Shown here: in pieces, positions 48,168 to 58,239 of the stretch
How positions within the stretch are numbered: position 1 is the first letter of the stretch
Layout: each line of letters starts with the position of its first letter
From: Hanleya hanleyi
Lineage: Eukaryota > Mollusca > Polyplacophora > Lepidopleurida > Hanleyidae
Direction of reading: 5' to 3'
Assembly: GCA_036873755.1 (NCBI GenBank)
Contig: JAVTVY010025199.1
Span: forward strand, 1 to 64,000
Length of the DNA stretch: 64,000 bases
Made by a program: the position numbers and the translations under genes
Notes under the pieces: model-generated
Told to the model about the DNA's origin: nothing
Databases searched by the model: none
Seen by the model: only the letters and a program-made list of their open reading frames with translations

Positions 48168-48639
48168 GGATTACCGACATTATCCCTCGACGACACTTTC
48201 CCCAGCGACAGTTTCTCCACCGACATTTTCCCTCACGACAGTATGAGGTTTCCCCCATCCTGATATCACGTGTTGTAATAATTCGATCTGTCGACAATCA
48301 CAGTCGCGGTCATTTCCCCACCTTAATTTTTTTGAAGTTTGCACGTAGCATTCTCCCAATGTCAGAGTTTGTAACCTCCAATCCGTCGGTAAACAGAGCT
48401 TACAATATATATCTCAAGTGTTTATTTGAAACTGAAGTGCTTTGTTGTCAATGAACGGGATACAGGATGTGCGTGTACGTGGCACGTCTCAAGTATTTTG
48501 TTTTGAGCTTCTCGAGTGTTCGGTTTACGATGCAGCTGTTTGACGTATGACAGATGTGGGCGTAATGACATTATTTCTTAAGTGTAATGTTTACTCGATT
48601 ATGACGATTTCACCATAGGCAATCATTATTCAGCTCACA

Positions 48640-48717
48640 GCTTTACAGATCACAGATCTTCATATAGTAGTATCACAGACCTTCGTGTTGTTACAGACCT
48701 ACCAGAGAGAAGACAAG
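48640..48717 (+). other. Candidate 5' UTR exon of the death-effector-like gene
   Basis: The sequence ends ACAAG followed by a GTAAAT donor at 48718. The matching acceptor is the pyrimidine-rich TTTTTTTTTATAAATTAA with AACAG at 52244-52248, one base before the ATG of the next gene. The exon start is not determined. Confidence 0.35.
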
Positions 48718-48867
48718 GTAAATGTTTAAATGTATTTATTAAGAATGTATTTAACTTTAAATAACTTACACTGTATTAGTCCGTGATTAAAATTGTTATC
48801 AACACGATTCAATGTCATAGCCAGGAATGAAAACGATAAAGTGTTAGGTCCAGGAGCAGCCGACTTT

Positions 48868-50880
48868 TTATACGCCCGCCAAAAGGCGGACGTATTATGT
48901 GATGGCGGTTTCCGTCCGTCTGTCCATCTGTCCGTCTCTCGTGTCCGGTCTGTATCTGGGACAGTTTTCTATCTACAGTTCTAATTTTTGGTGAGTGGAT
49001 AACCTATGAGGATACGATGTGTCGCGTACCAAAATGAAGGTCAAGGTCAGAGGTCAAAGGTCACTGTTGCCTAAAATCAGGAAATCATTGGTCATTGACA
49101 GTTTTCTATCTACAGTTCTAATTTTTGGTGAGTGGATGCCCTATCAATGTCTTGCATATCAAATGTAGGTCGAGGTCCGAGGTCAAAAGGTCAGTGTGAC
49201 CAAAAAATCAGGAAATTATTAAAAAATTCTAATTTTTTGTGAATGGATTCAATAGGGGGACATGAAGTATCGAATACCAAAAAATAGGTCAAGGTCGAAA
49301 GTCAAAGGTCACTGTGACCCCAAAATCAGGAAATGATTAAAAATAGCATTTTTTGGTGGTCAGTAGATACATTAGGGGGACAAGATGCGTCACCTTCCAA
49401 AATGTAGGTCAAGGTCAAGGTCACTTTGACCCCAAAATTGTGAAATTGTTAAAAATCATGATTTTTTGAGTCCATTGAGAAATTACAGGGAGCTGTTTCT
49501 TCATGTACCGAATTTAGATCCACGTCAATGAGCAAGGTCACTGTGACCCCAGAATCGGTCAAAGGTCAGTGTGACCTAAAAATCAGGAAATCATTAAAAA
49601 TTACAATTTGTTTTGTAGATGGATTCAATAGGGCGAAATGAAGTGTCGCATACCAAAAAATAGGTCAAGGTGGAACGTCAAAGATCACTGACCCCAAAAT
49701 CAGAATTTTTTTAAAAATAACATGATTTTGTGTCAGATACATTAGGGGGACACGATGTGTCACATGCCAAAATGTAGGTCAAGTGACCTGGTCAAAGGTC
49801 AAGGTCACTGTGACCCAAAATCGTGAAATTGTTAAAAATCATGATTTTTTGTGTCCATTGAGAAATTATGGGGAGACGATTTGTTATCTACCAAAAGTTA
49901 GGTCAAGGTCAATAGGCAAGGTCACTGTGACTCCAGAATAAAGAAATCTTTGAATTTTTTTTGTGTCAGTAGATACATTAGGAAGACATGATGTAGCACA
50001 TACCAAAGTGTAGGTCAAGGCCGAACGTCGAGGTGACCCTCAAAATCATAAAATTCATAAAAATCTTGATTTTGTTGTGTCCATTGATATATTGAGGGAA
50101 GTCGTGTACCAACATTTAGGTCAAGGTCAAAGGTCAAGGTCACTGATCCCAAAATCAGGAAATCATTAAAAGTCACATTTTCATATGCCTGTCGAAGACG
50201 AATTCGTGTAATGCGATGTTGAGTTCTGTCCATTCATCCATTAACATAATTTGTTGTCCATGCGATATCTCTAGCTTCAAGGTATGGAATGGTACCAAAC
50301 TTTGAGTATACCTTACTTGCATGGCGGAGAGGAGCCATACATTTTGAGATCAATTTGTCCAAGGTCAGGGTCACAGTCCTTAAAACTGAATCAAGTTTAG
50401 CTGACCATATGTGTTGGGTTGGAATATTCAGAGTTCTCTCCCCTACATGTATATGGCATTCGTCCTGTGGAGTTGTCTCTCATATTTGAAACAGCTACAT
50501 TTAGTTAAACTGTTGTGAAATAAAAACCATACATTTACTAATTTACCGGGGAGAGGGGTCCTTTATGAACTTCTTCCTTCATGAAAAATCCATTTGTAGG
50601 AAAACTATTTTCTTGTGTTTGACTATTGTCGATTTCAGTGTGGAATATGTGAGCTCCCGGCTCTTGCTTCAAGATCAACTAGTTACCAAGAGTTAAGCTC
50701 GTTTTAGTTTATCATTCAATATAAAATGTTGTATATGTTACATTCTCAGAAGCACAAAATTGTAGGCTAGCTACCAATTGGAATCGAGGCTATTAAACAA
50801 TCTTGAAATTTGGACCAATGTAATTCCAGATACACGGCGTATATTGAAGCCCCTTGGGCTCTTGTTAAAATAATATTTTC
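48868..50880. repeat. Degenerate tandem repeat rich in AGGTCA half-sites
   Basis: The block starts TATACGCCCGCC and is followed by CCGTCCGTCTGTCC. It then runs through about ten degenerate units of roughly 110-120 bp containing GGTCAAGGTCAAAGGTCACTGTGACC-like text and AAAATCAGGAAAT. It ends in CCCCTTGGGCTCTTGTTAAA. AGGTCA/TGACCT is the nuclear-receptor half-site. A GGCGTATA near 50839 mirrors the TATACGCC start, so it may be a TIR element. It lies within the candidate intron of the next gene. No coding function. Confidence 0.7.
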
Positions 50881-52248
50881 TTTTTGTAATGAGTGGATTA
50901 ACTTTATCGGACATTTTTGTTGTTGTATTCCGACACTAATTCAGTTGTGTTTTGTTTTCTCAAAATGTTTTAGTCATTAGTGTATAGAGTCTTCTACTAC
51001 AGGCCTTTAAATACACCACTCGATTTATGGTGAATATTGTTCTTGTTTAACGAAGCCGAATGTTAATGATCCGAATTTTTAGACGCATAAGTGATAGCAA
51101 AGTGTCGGAATGAACTCTTTCTTTTTTCTTTTTTTTTTAATTTACATCTTTATAAATAAATCAATACAGGTATAGTAATTCCGATACTTATATCTATTAA
51201 ACATAACCTATATTTCATAGCTTTTGAATACCCAAGCTAGACATTCTATCCACACACTTTCGATAATTATCCGTTTTTCAAACTGTTTTAATTTTCTTTA
51301 AGGATAGAACAGTTTTATTATGTGTATTCTAGAACGACGAATAATGTATATATTTGATAAAAGCGTATGACCTGAGGAATTAGCTTGCATGAAATTTTAT
51401 GAAACCCGTATACCTTGATCAAAGGCAACTAGAACTAATAATCGACGTCTCGTTTAGTTCTTCGCGGTTAAGTTAACTGTTCACTTATGGTTTTGTTTTA
51501 TTTATTCATATGAGGTTATAATTTATTGTGTATATGAATTGGAACGGTTCAACACTATATTTAACCACGGTTTATAGCATTTAAATTTCTTTATGAAATA
51601 GTTTAAGTTGATTAGATCACAAGGTAAATAATAAAATGAATGATATTTTACAAGAGTGGTATGCATATGTTTTTAAAAATACTAGCTAAAATTTTAGAAC
51701 ACTAAATCTGGCAAGGCAATATATTTAAAGAAATATTTCTTTTTTTCCCTTTAATCTATTACAATCAACCATATAGTATATTCATCTTAGATCTACAAAG
51801 GCTGAAAATATAGGAATGGTTTCTTCTCTGTAGTTAATTAGGGGATTGTCATTAACACCTCACAATTGGTTGAAAGGTTACGGGACTACCCGATAGAAAC
51901 TTTAACTTTCAAATCTAAAACTTTATTTCATTTGTTAGTTTTTTTCCATCAAATAGTAGACCCTATACTAAAGATTCATATAATGAAATAACGAAGGTTT
52001 CCTTAATGGATGTATATTTTTTGGTATATATTATTAACGATCACCTCAAAATGCGCTGATTTTCTAAGGGAACATATCAGTTTGTACGTTCATTTGGTCA
52101 ATATATTAACGATATCGAGCCTTGACTATGAACGTATTCTGGACTTTCTAACCATTATAAAAGCTTTAATCTATTAAAAAAAAACAATAGTAGTCACCGC
52201 CAATTACATCTAATACTTATTATTTTTTTTTATAAATTAAATTAACAG
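50881..52248. other. AT-rich stretch, probable intron
   Basis: No ORF of note. Several oligo-A/T runs occur. The stretch ends in a good 3' splice site (52230-52248) directly before the ATG at 52250. Confidence 0.4.
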
Positions 52249-52249
52249 G

Positions 52250-52795
52250 ATGGCTGTTATATCGGAACACGAAACTTTGATGAAATATATTGACCAGAGG
52301 CTCAACCCAGAATTATCTGAATGGCAGCATTTTTTTATTATGTTGAAAGTGTTTGTCGAACCCAGTTTGGTAGAGAAGAACAACGCGGGAGCGTTATCAC
52401 TGCTTAAAATATTACAGCAAGAAGAGATCATTGCCGTTGGCGATTACACCGCGTTACAAACAATTATGTATAATATTCATTTGAATGGACTGTGTTCCTA
52501 TATAGAACAAAACGAAAAGGAGATACAAAGATTGTTAGATCCTAATTTATTCGTTAGGAAACCAACATATAAAATATCAATCAGTAAATTACTACATGCC
52601 TGTTGTTTCATTCACATCGATCGAGAACTTAGCCCTGCAATGACTGACTACAAATCCTTTATCAACATGATACGTAGCCATCTACCCAAAGGTATCATCG
52701 CTAAAACAAAGGCAAGTTATTACGATTCTCGCCGCGAATGTAAAAGACGAATGTATAGCTGTCGGGAAATACGCTATATTTCTAGATGTGCCTAA
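52250..52795 (+). CDS. Death-effector-domain-like protein, probably spliced or frameshifted
   Basis: The ORF has 181 codons. Residues about 8-96 fit the six-helix death-effector domain pattern seen in caspase-8 and FADD: a helix starting LMKYIDQRL, LSEWQHFFIMLKVF, then the long ALSLLKILQQEEII helix, a YTALQTIMYNI helix and a final NEKEIQRLL helix. The RxDL charge motif is not kept (HLNGL in its place). Residues 100-150 form a second helical part. Such domains recruit partners in cytoplasmic cell-death and immune complexes; that role here is inference. Coding sense leaves this frame near 52712. The following 180 bases read sensibly one frame over to a stop near 52893. Alternatively, AAG|GCAAGT at 52712 is a GC-type donor. 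The start is chosen because a strong acceptor ends one base before the ATG. The family call is from fold pattern only. Confidence 0.6.
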   Translation: MAVISEHETLMKYIDQRLNPELSEWQHFFIMLKVFVEPSLVEKNNAGALSLLKILQQEEIIAVGDYTALQTIMYNIHLNGLCSYIEQNEKEIQRLLDPNLFVRKPTYKISISKLLHACCFIHIDRELSPAMTDYKSFINMIRSHLPKGIIAKTKASYYDSRRECKRRMYSCREIRYISRCA

Positions 52796-52983
52796 AGGCG
52801 CGTATCTCATAAAATTGAAAAATGAAATCGAAACTTATTTCATCGGATCTATTCGACGGGCACTGGATGAGGAAGAAGAAAAGAGATCGTAAACGACCTA
52901 TATTTGAAAATTGTTTAAAGAATAAACTATGAGCATATCGATCGGCTGATACGATAATGTTTATTTCTTCACCAAATTTACAG

Positions 52984-53439
52984 ATGGAAGCTTCCAAATC
53001 AAACAGAGAAGTTATTGTCGTAGAGGACGGATCGAATAAGGTCGCGTCCGGAAGGAAGAGGACCAGAGTGATTTCGCCAATGACAGAGGAGTACCTTAGG
53101 ATAGACGATCCTTTGACAAAGAAAATGGCGAAAATAAATAACATTGGAAACAGTCCATCAAAATATGAGGACAGTGACGACGATGATGAAATCTCGCTTC
53201 CTCCATTCAATACGATGAGGCTGGAAGAATGTCTGGGGCTTCTGGAGAAGGGCTACCACACAGATCAAGTGGCTATAAAGATGTTCGAACTTACGCATAA
53301 GCCCTTCTCAAATTTCAAAGGGAATAGACTCTTATTCACCGAGTGGATGAGTGATTCCCTGTATTTAGCCTCGTTTTTAAACGATTCTGTGCTTTCGGAC
53401 GGTCTGTCGATTGAAAACATACTTCATGTATTAAACTGA
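52984..53439 (+). CDS. Unrecognised protein or second exon with acidic, basic and C-terminal globular parts
   Basis: I do not recognise a family. The frame is open from 52957, but TTTACAG directly precedes ATGGAAGC at 52984. That could be a 3' splice site, which would join it in phase 0 to the upstream gene through a GC-AG intron 52712-52983. The product (152 residues from this ATG) has a basic GRKRTR stretch (nuclear-signal-like), a low-complexity acidic EDSDDDDE segment, and then a compact region rich in L, F and W with FTEWMSDSLYLASFL. Base composition resembles the upstream gene. It is either a separate short gene or the C-terminal exon of the death-effector-like protein. Confidence 0.4.
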   Translation: MEASKSNREVIVVEDGSNKVASGRKRTRVISPMTEEYLRIDDPLTKKMAKINNIGNSPSKYEDSDDDDEISLPPFNTMRLEECLGLLEKGYHTDQVAIKMFELTHKPFSNFKGNRLLFTEWMSDSLYLASFLNDSVLSDGLSIENILHVLN

Positions 53440-53535
53440 TACAAACAAGTGTGCCTTAACTTTTCATTTCAATGAAGCGTTCAAGTCTGAACATTCTTCA
53501 TTGGGAGAAATACATTTGCGTAAAGGGAATGTGTT

Positions 53536-53701
53536 GATGCGTGTGTTCATCCAACAATCCAACAGAGTATATATGCCAAAAGGGGATATACAATCTGATG
53601 CCATGAGAATGGCACGTAGGAGAGTTCTAGGAATTCAAGGGAGATTACTTTTTAGTGGAACATCGACAGATGTATGCAAACATGCCTTCTTTTCGGGATG
53701 A
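53536..53701 (+). other. Short ORF overlapping a copy of the MULE subterminal segment
   Basis: Fifty-four codons. The middle part (53611-53640, CACGTAGGAGAGTTCTAGGA) is the same subterminal sequence found at about 43395 and, inverted, about 54080. At least part of the ORF is therefore transposon end rather than conserved protein. It may be chance. Confidence 0.25.
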
Positions 53702-53880
53702 TAAATAAGAATAGATTATCAATATATAATAATATTGCGATATTATTGTTGTCACTTTGTTATGTTCTGTTTTCTGTGTGTTTATTTCTTGGCATGGTCT
53801 TATATATATATGCCTGTACCGACCACATCAAATTTGAATTCAAGGGTTATTTCGTCAATTTCCGGCAAGTCTATCTATAA
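53698..53880 (+). other. 60-codon ORF with one hydrophobic segment
   Basis: It overlaps the previous ORF by four bases (ATGATAA overlap). One strongly hydrophobic stretch (about residues 13-38, IAILLLSLCYVLFSVCLFLG) could be a membrane helix. No homologue is recognised. It could be real within the element or chance. Confidence 0.2.
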
Positions 53881-54634
53881 TTTGTGACTATACAGTGGGT
53901 AAGCAATACTTTTGAGTAGATTTTTTGTGATAATGTATTGTTTGAAAGTTTAGGTCTGTCTAAGTCGTCAGAACACCCCGAGAAAATGGGTGTGTATATG
54001 AACATCTCTTCATAAAATTGTCTTCATCTTACTGCTCCTCTTCCGATGGTCAACTAAAACGTAATCGGCCTTGAATTCCTGAAACTCTCCAACGTGCAAA
54101 CTTAAAAAAAAGGTGGTGAAATGAGCACGACTGTGATTGTCGGCAGATGGAATTATTACAGCACATAATATTATGGTGGGGAAAATGTCGTGTGGGGATA
54201 CTGTCGTGGAGGAAAATGTCGTTGGCGAAACTGTGGGGGATAATGTCATAGACTTATGTTATCGCTATGTCGAATCCTATTTCTGTTTCTGCGGGAGTAG
54301 TAAGGTCTACTGAAACGAGAGATCCTGAAGGATCATGGCGCCCACCATTGTCCGATAATTATAAACTAATAATGACAAGGGGATCTTTTTGTCCATTGTT
54401 ACTAAGAACAAACGATAGATTTGTAATTTTGTTTACAGAATTTCGAATCTGAGCGAAAAAGATCGAAAAAGGGACACTGAAAAACACCAAGATATAATCT
54501 TTCAAAGTTTCAGGAGTTTCAAGATTTCTAGAAACTGTAGTTATGTCGGTTGTTATAGTACAAGAGAGATGAGCAAAGTTAGTCTGAAAGTGAATATACA
54601 TGTAAGGAGGATCCTTCGTCTTCGTTTTGTAGTA

Positions 54635-54655
54635 TTTTTTTTTTTTTTTTTTTTT
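54635..54655. repeat. Poly-T run, 21 bases
   Basis: A T homopolymer. Read on the minus strand it could be the poly(A) tail of a retroposed sequence, but no element is recognised next to it. Confidence 0.9.
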
Positions 54656-54914
54656 GCACTGGTCATCATTGGGTACTGGAAGCGAAGACAAATCTCTTTG
54701 ACACGTTGGCATGAGCTATGAAACATACTTAAGATTTTATAATTAGAAACGAATGCTAATTCTGTTCTGTTTACTGGGCTAGTTTGAGATATCTCTTTTA
54801 AGATACCATGCTCGAAAATAGTAAGATGGTACAATACTTAATACTGAAGGGATCCTGTCTGCGCAGTAATGTTGAAACTTCGAAAGTGTCTGAATCCTGA
54901 TTATCTCCCTTGGA

Positions 54915-55214
54915 TTGAAACATGCAGTAGTCTACAGTTGTCGCGTTGTGACGTTGTGTCACAAGAGTGACGTCCCTTCGTGTAGCCGACCCGCCGGCAG
55001 AGGAAAGAGTGGGGCAGTTCACCTGCAACTGCATGGACTAAAGAAAATTGATTTAAAATTCGAAGAAATACATTTTAATTCCGAATTATTTGACCTCCTT
55101 GATATGGAAGGTGAAGGTATGGATATTCTCGATAGTCAATATATAGAATATGCCCCACCGTTTGATCCGCCGACTCTTGTGATGCAACGTCACAACTCGG
55201 GAATACCGTATTAA
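54915..55214 (+). other. Open frame of unknown nature, possible terminal exon
   Basis: The frame opens at a TTG. From about 55035 it looks protein-like (KKIDLKFEEIHFNSELFDLL, then an acidic stretch and PPFDPPTLV) up to a TAA at 55212-55214. A TGGACTAAAG just before could be a weak acceptor. No family is recognised, and the region 54256-54914 gives no upstream exon I can support. Confidence 0.25.
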
Positions 55215-55216
55215 TT

Positions 55217-55915
55217 TGAAGCGTCACTTGGACTTTCGAATCAGACCAAAAAAGGTATCTTGCACAACTAGGCCCCATGTGGGACCTGTGTACCAAATTT
55301 CAGAAAGATCCATGAAATACTTCCTGAGAATTCACAATAACAATGTCTCAAAGGAAAATTCAAGATGGCCACCTGGCGGCCATATTGGATTTTCGAATCG
55401 GTCCAAAAAGGTATCTTGCACAACTGGACCACAAGGGGAATCTGTTTACCAAATTTGAAGAAGATCCATGCAGTACTTCTTGAGAAATCACGATAACAAA
55501 GTTTCATTGGGAAATCCAAGATGGGCGCCTGGTGGCCATATTGGATTTTCGAATCGGACCGAAAAAGGTGTTTTGCACAACTGGACCCCAAGGGGAACCT
55601 GTGTATCAAATTTGACAAAGATCCATGCAGTAGTTCCTGAGAAATCGCAATAACAAAGTTTCATGAGGAAATCCAAGATGGCCGCCTGATGGACGTATTG
55701 GATTTTGGAATCGAACCAGAAAAGTTATCTTGCACAACTGGACCACAAGGGGAACCTATGTTGCAAATTTGAGAAAGATCCATGCAGTAGTTCCTGAGAA
55801 ATCGGGATAACAAAAATTGTTTACGGACGGACGGACTGACGGGCGGACGGACGACGGACCACGGACGAAAAGCGAGTTGAACAGCCCACCATCCACCATC
55901 TGGTGATGGTGGGCT
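55217..55915. repeat. 157-bp tandem repeat with AAGATGGCCGCC and GACGGACGG tail
   Basis: Four units with TTGCACAACT at 55259, 55416, 55573 and 55730 (157 bp apart). Each has TTGGATTTTCGAATCGG-like text, CCAAGATGGCC-CCTG (a YY1-type motif) and ATCCATGCAGTA. The block ends in GACGGACGGAC repeats and the inverted pair CCCACCATC...GATGGTGGG. A three-unit relative lies at 61530-61940. Confidence 0.85.
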
Positions 55916-55925
55916 AAAAAGGTCA

Positions 55926-57392
55926 CATTTTCCAGGGAGGTAACTCTTGGTGGCGACAGGTGGCGTTGTGGTTATGGATTGCAGCAGCATCTATAGTTCC
56001 GGCAACCTTTTACCTCGAATTCTTCCGCGTTGATGCGGTCTGCCGGTGATGCGATCTGCCTCCGCGGAGAAAAAGTAGTCCCCAGACTTCAAATACTCTG
56101 CATGTTTCGATTGGGTCGTATGAGGTATCAATGTGAAGCAATCGTGAAGGCGCATCCACTGGGATGGGTGTGACGTGGAACTGACGTCATTCTGCGCATG
56201 CACAATAGACAAAGCGTATGAAAATACACGTTTTGGGGTCTAGGTGGGCCACTAATGGTCCAATTGGGTCGAGTGAGGTATCAATGTGAAGCATATGTGA
56301 GGGGGCATCCGACAGGCTGGGTACCACGTGGAACTGACGTCATCCTGCGCATGCGCGGTAGACAAAGGGTATGAAAATAGACGTTTTGGGATCTAGATTA
56401 GCCCCTAATGGGCCGATGGAGGCGTATGAGGTATCAATGTGAAGCATATGTGAGGGGGCATCCGCCTGGACTATTGCCTCGGCCGTTGTCAACATTCTGC
56501 GCACGCGCAAACAGGGAATTGTGGGAAAAGGGCATTGGAAGGAACGTTTTGGGGTCTAGGTGGGTCACTGTTGGTCCTATGGAGTCGTGGGAGGTATCAA
56601 TGTGAAACATTCGTGAAGGAGCACCGGACGGGGTGGGTGAGACTTGGACCTGACGTCATTCTGCGGATGCTCAGTAGACAAAGTGTGTGGAATTAGACGT
56701 ATTGGGATCTAGGTCAGTTCCTAGTGGGTCGATGTGATCGAGTGAGGGATTAATGGACTAGTGTGTCGTCCGTGTTCAACATTCTGCGCATGCGCAGACA
56801 GGGAACTGTGGGAAAAGGGTATTGGAAGGAACGTTTTGGGATCTAGGTGGACCACTATTGGTCCGATGGAGTCGTATGAGGTATCAATATGAAGCAGTCG
56901 TGAGGGAGTATCCGACTGTGTGGATGTGGGGTTGAAATATCGTCATTCTACGCATGCGCTGTAGGCAAAGGTTATGGAAATAAACGTTTTGCGGTCGAGG
57001 TGGGCCAATATTGGTCCGATGGTGTCGTATGAGGTCTTGTTTTGAAGCTCTCGTGGAGAAGCATCCGACTGGACTAATGTATCGTCGGGTTTCATCATCC
57101 TGCGCATGCGCAGTCTGGCCGTAGTATAGAAAGCAGGCATCTTTGGGGTGCGTGGGGGTGTGTTTGGGGTACTAAACCACCATGGGTCCGAATGTGTCGT
57201 GGGAGGTGTTATTTTGTAGCTCTCTGGGTGTAGACCACGACTTGAGGGATGTCCACGGCACCTGTGACGTCATCGCTGACGTCATCAGTGGGAGTAGTAG
57301 CGAAATCGAGAGCTTCGGAGGTACAATGGCGTGCGTTTGGAGTATATAACGGCCTAGTTTTCCATCCAGCTACCTGGTAGAGTTACCTGTGA
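55926..57392. mobile_element. TIR element full of tandem repeats, inverted relative of the window start
   Basis: Starts TCCAGGGAGGTAACTCTTG and ends with CTACCTGGTAGAGTTACC, sharing inverted AGGTAACTCT/AGAGTTACCT ends. The contents match 1-872 in reverse. There is no coding region; the ORFs here overlap the repeats. Confidence 0.5.
56105..57145. repeat. ~150-160-bp tandem repeat with TGCGCATGCGCA motifs, about seven units
   Basis: GAGGTATCAATGTGAAGC-like starts at 56127, 56276, 56430, 56590 and 56879. Palindromic CTGCGCATGCGC or close variants lie near 56195, 56348, 56502, 56660, 56790, 56950 and 57103. Same family as 1-510, opposite strand. Confidence 0.8.
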
Positions 57393-57690
57393 GTGGGTGA
57401 GTGAGTGAGTGTGAGTGAGTGAGTGAGCCGTGCCCAACGCCCGTCTTAACGCATGGACGCACTAACGACGGTGAGTGAGTAAGTGAGTGAGTGAGGTAGT
57501 GAGGTAGTGAGTGAGTGAGTGAGTGTGAGTGAGTGAGTGAGGCGTGCTCAACGCCCGTCTTAACGCATGGACGCACTAACGACGGTGAGTGAGTGAGGGA
57601 GTGAGTGAGGGAGTGACTGAGGTAGTGAGTGAGGGAGTGAGTGACTGAGGTAGTGAGTGAGTGAGAGGGTGAGTGAGTGAGTGATTGTAG
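57390..57690. repeat. GTGA-type microsatellite with two interrupting 53-bp copies
   Basis: GTGAGTGAGTGAG tracts are interrupted twice by CAACGCCCGTCTTAACGCAT-GGACGCACTAACGACG (about 57434 and 57550). Minus-strand ORFs made of repeated SLTH residues are artefacts of the repeat. Confidence 0.9.
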
Positions 57691-58239
57691 CAACGCCAGT
57701 CAACGCCAAGCTCAACGCTTCAACTCCCTGGTGAATTAGCCCAAAAGCTCTCATTTTTCTAGACACTAAATCATTGGAAATGCAGTGACGCCCATCAATG
57801 ACCGTCGTTACGCCCTAGCATACCGCCTTGACGCCATGATATAGACCGGAGAGAGAGCAACAACAACAACAAAGATGACAGAAGAGAGAACAACAACAAC
57901 AACAAGTTTTGTCATATAGTTTATTCTCTCCAACGTTACATCATACCCACGCTGGGGGAGCCGCGTTGGGTATGTTTACAACACAAGTAGCCGCTTGTCC
58001 AATCAGAGGCCCCCATTTGGCACTGCATCTGTCATACTCGTTCTTGCCCGTTAGACGTATTCTCAGCTGCTCTTGTCCAATCAGAAGTCGCCATTTCAGA
58101 AAGTTCTATCTTCGGCCACGTTCGTCCTGAACCGTTTGTTCTAATCCTCATCGGGCAGGCCAGGATTCCGTTGAGGCAACATATCCTCAGATATTTGTTT
58201 GCGCATTTTGAGTATCTATCAGCGCATGGGTGAACACAT

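Larger units (their letters stand above)
48168..54255 (+). mobile_element. Candidate gene-carrying MULE (Pack-MULE-like) element, ~6.1 kb
   Basis: The left end is GGATTACC-GACATTATCCC then CGACACTTTCCCC-type repeats (48168-48260). The right end, reversed, is AAGTCTAT-GACATTATCCCC then the same repeats (54170-54255). Both ends match the MITE at 43196-43853, including the eight terminal bases outside GACATTAT and the subterminal CCGACAATCRCAGTCG and CACGTWGGAGAGTT segments. They face each other with no partner nearer. Between them lie a candidate 5' exon, a death-effector-like gene, a second ORF and an inserted tandem repeat. The 9-bp flanks (ATTTGGGAA and ATGTTATCG) do not match. A single insertion is therefore not proven: two solo ends around a host gene, or a recombined element, are alternatives. 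Confidence 0.5.

Noticed and set aside
48159..54264. A matching 9-bp target duplication around the 6.1-kb candidate element
   Set aside because: The flanks ATTTGGGAA and ATGTTATCG agree at only three of nine positions, so I do not claim one.
57370..57766. Minus-strand ORFs rich in SLTH repeats
   Set aside because: Translation of the GTGAGTGA microsatellite.
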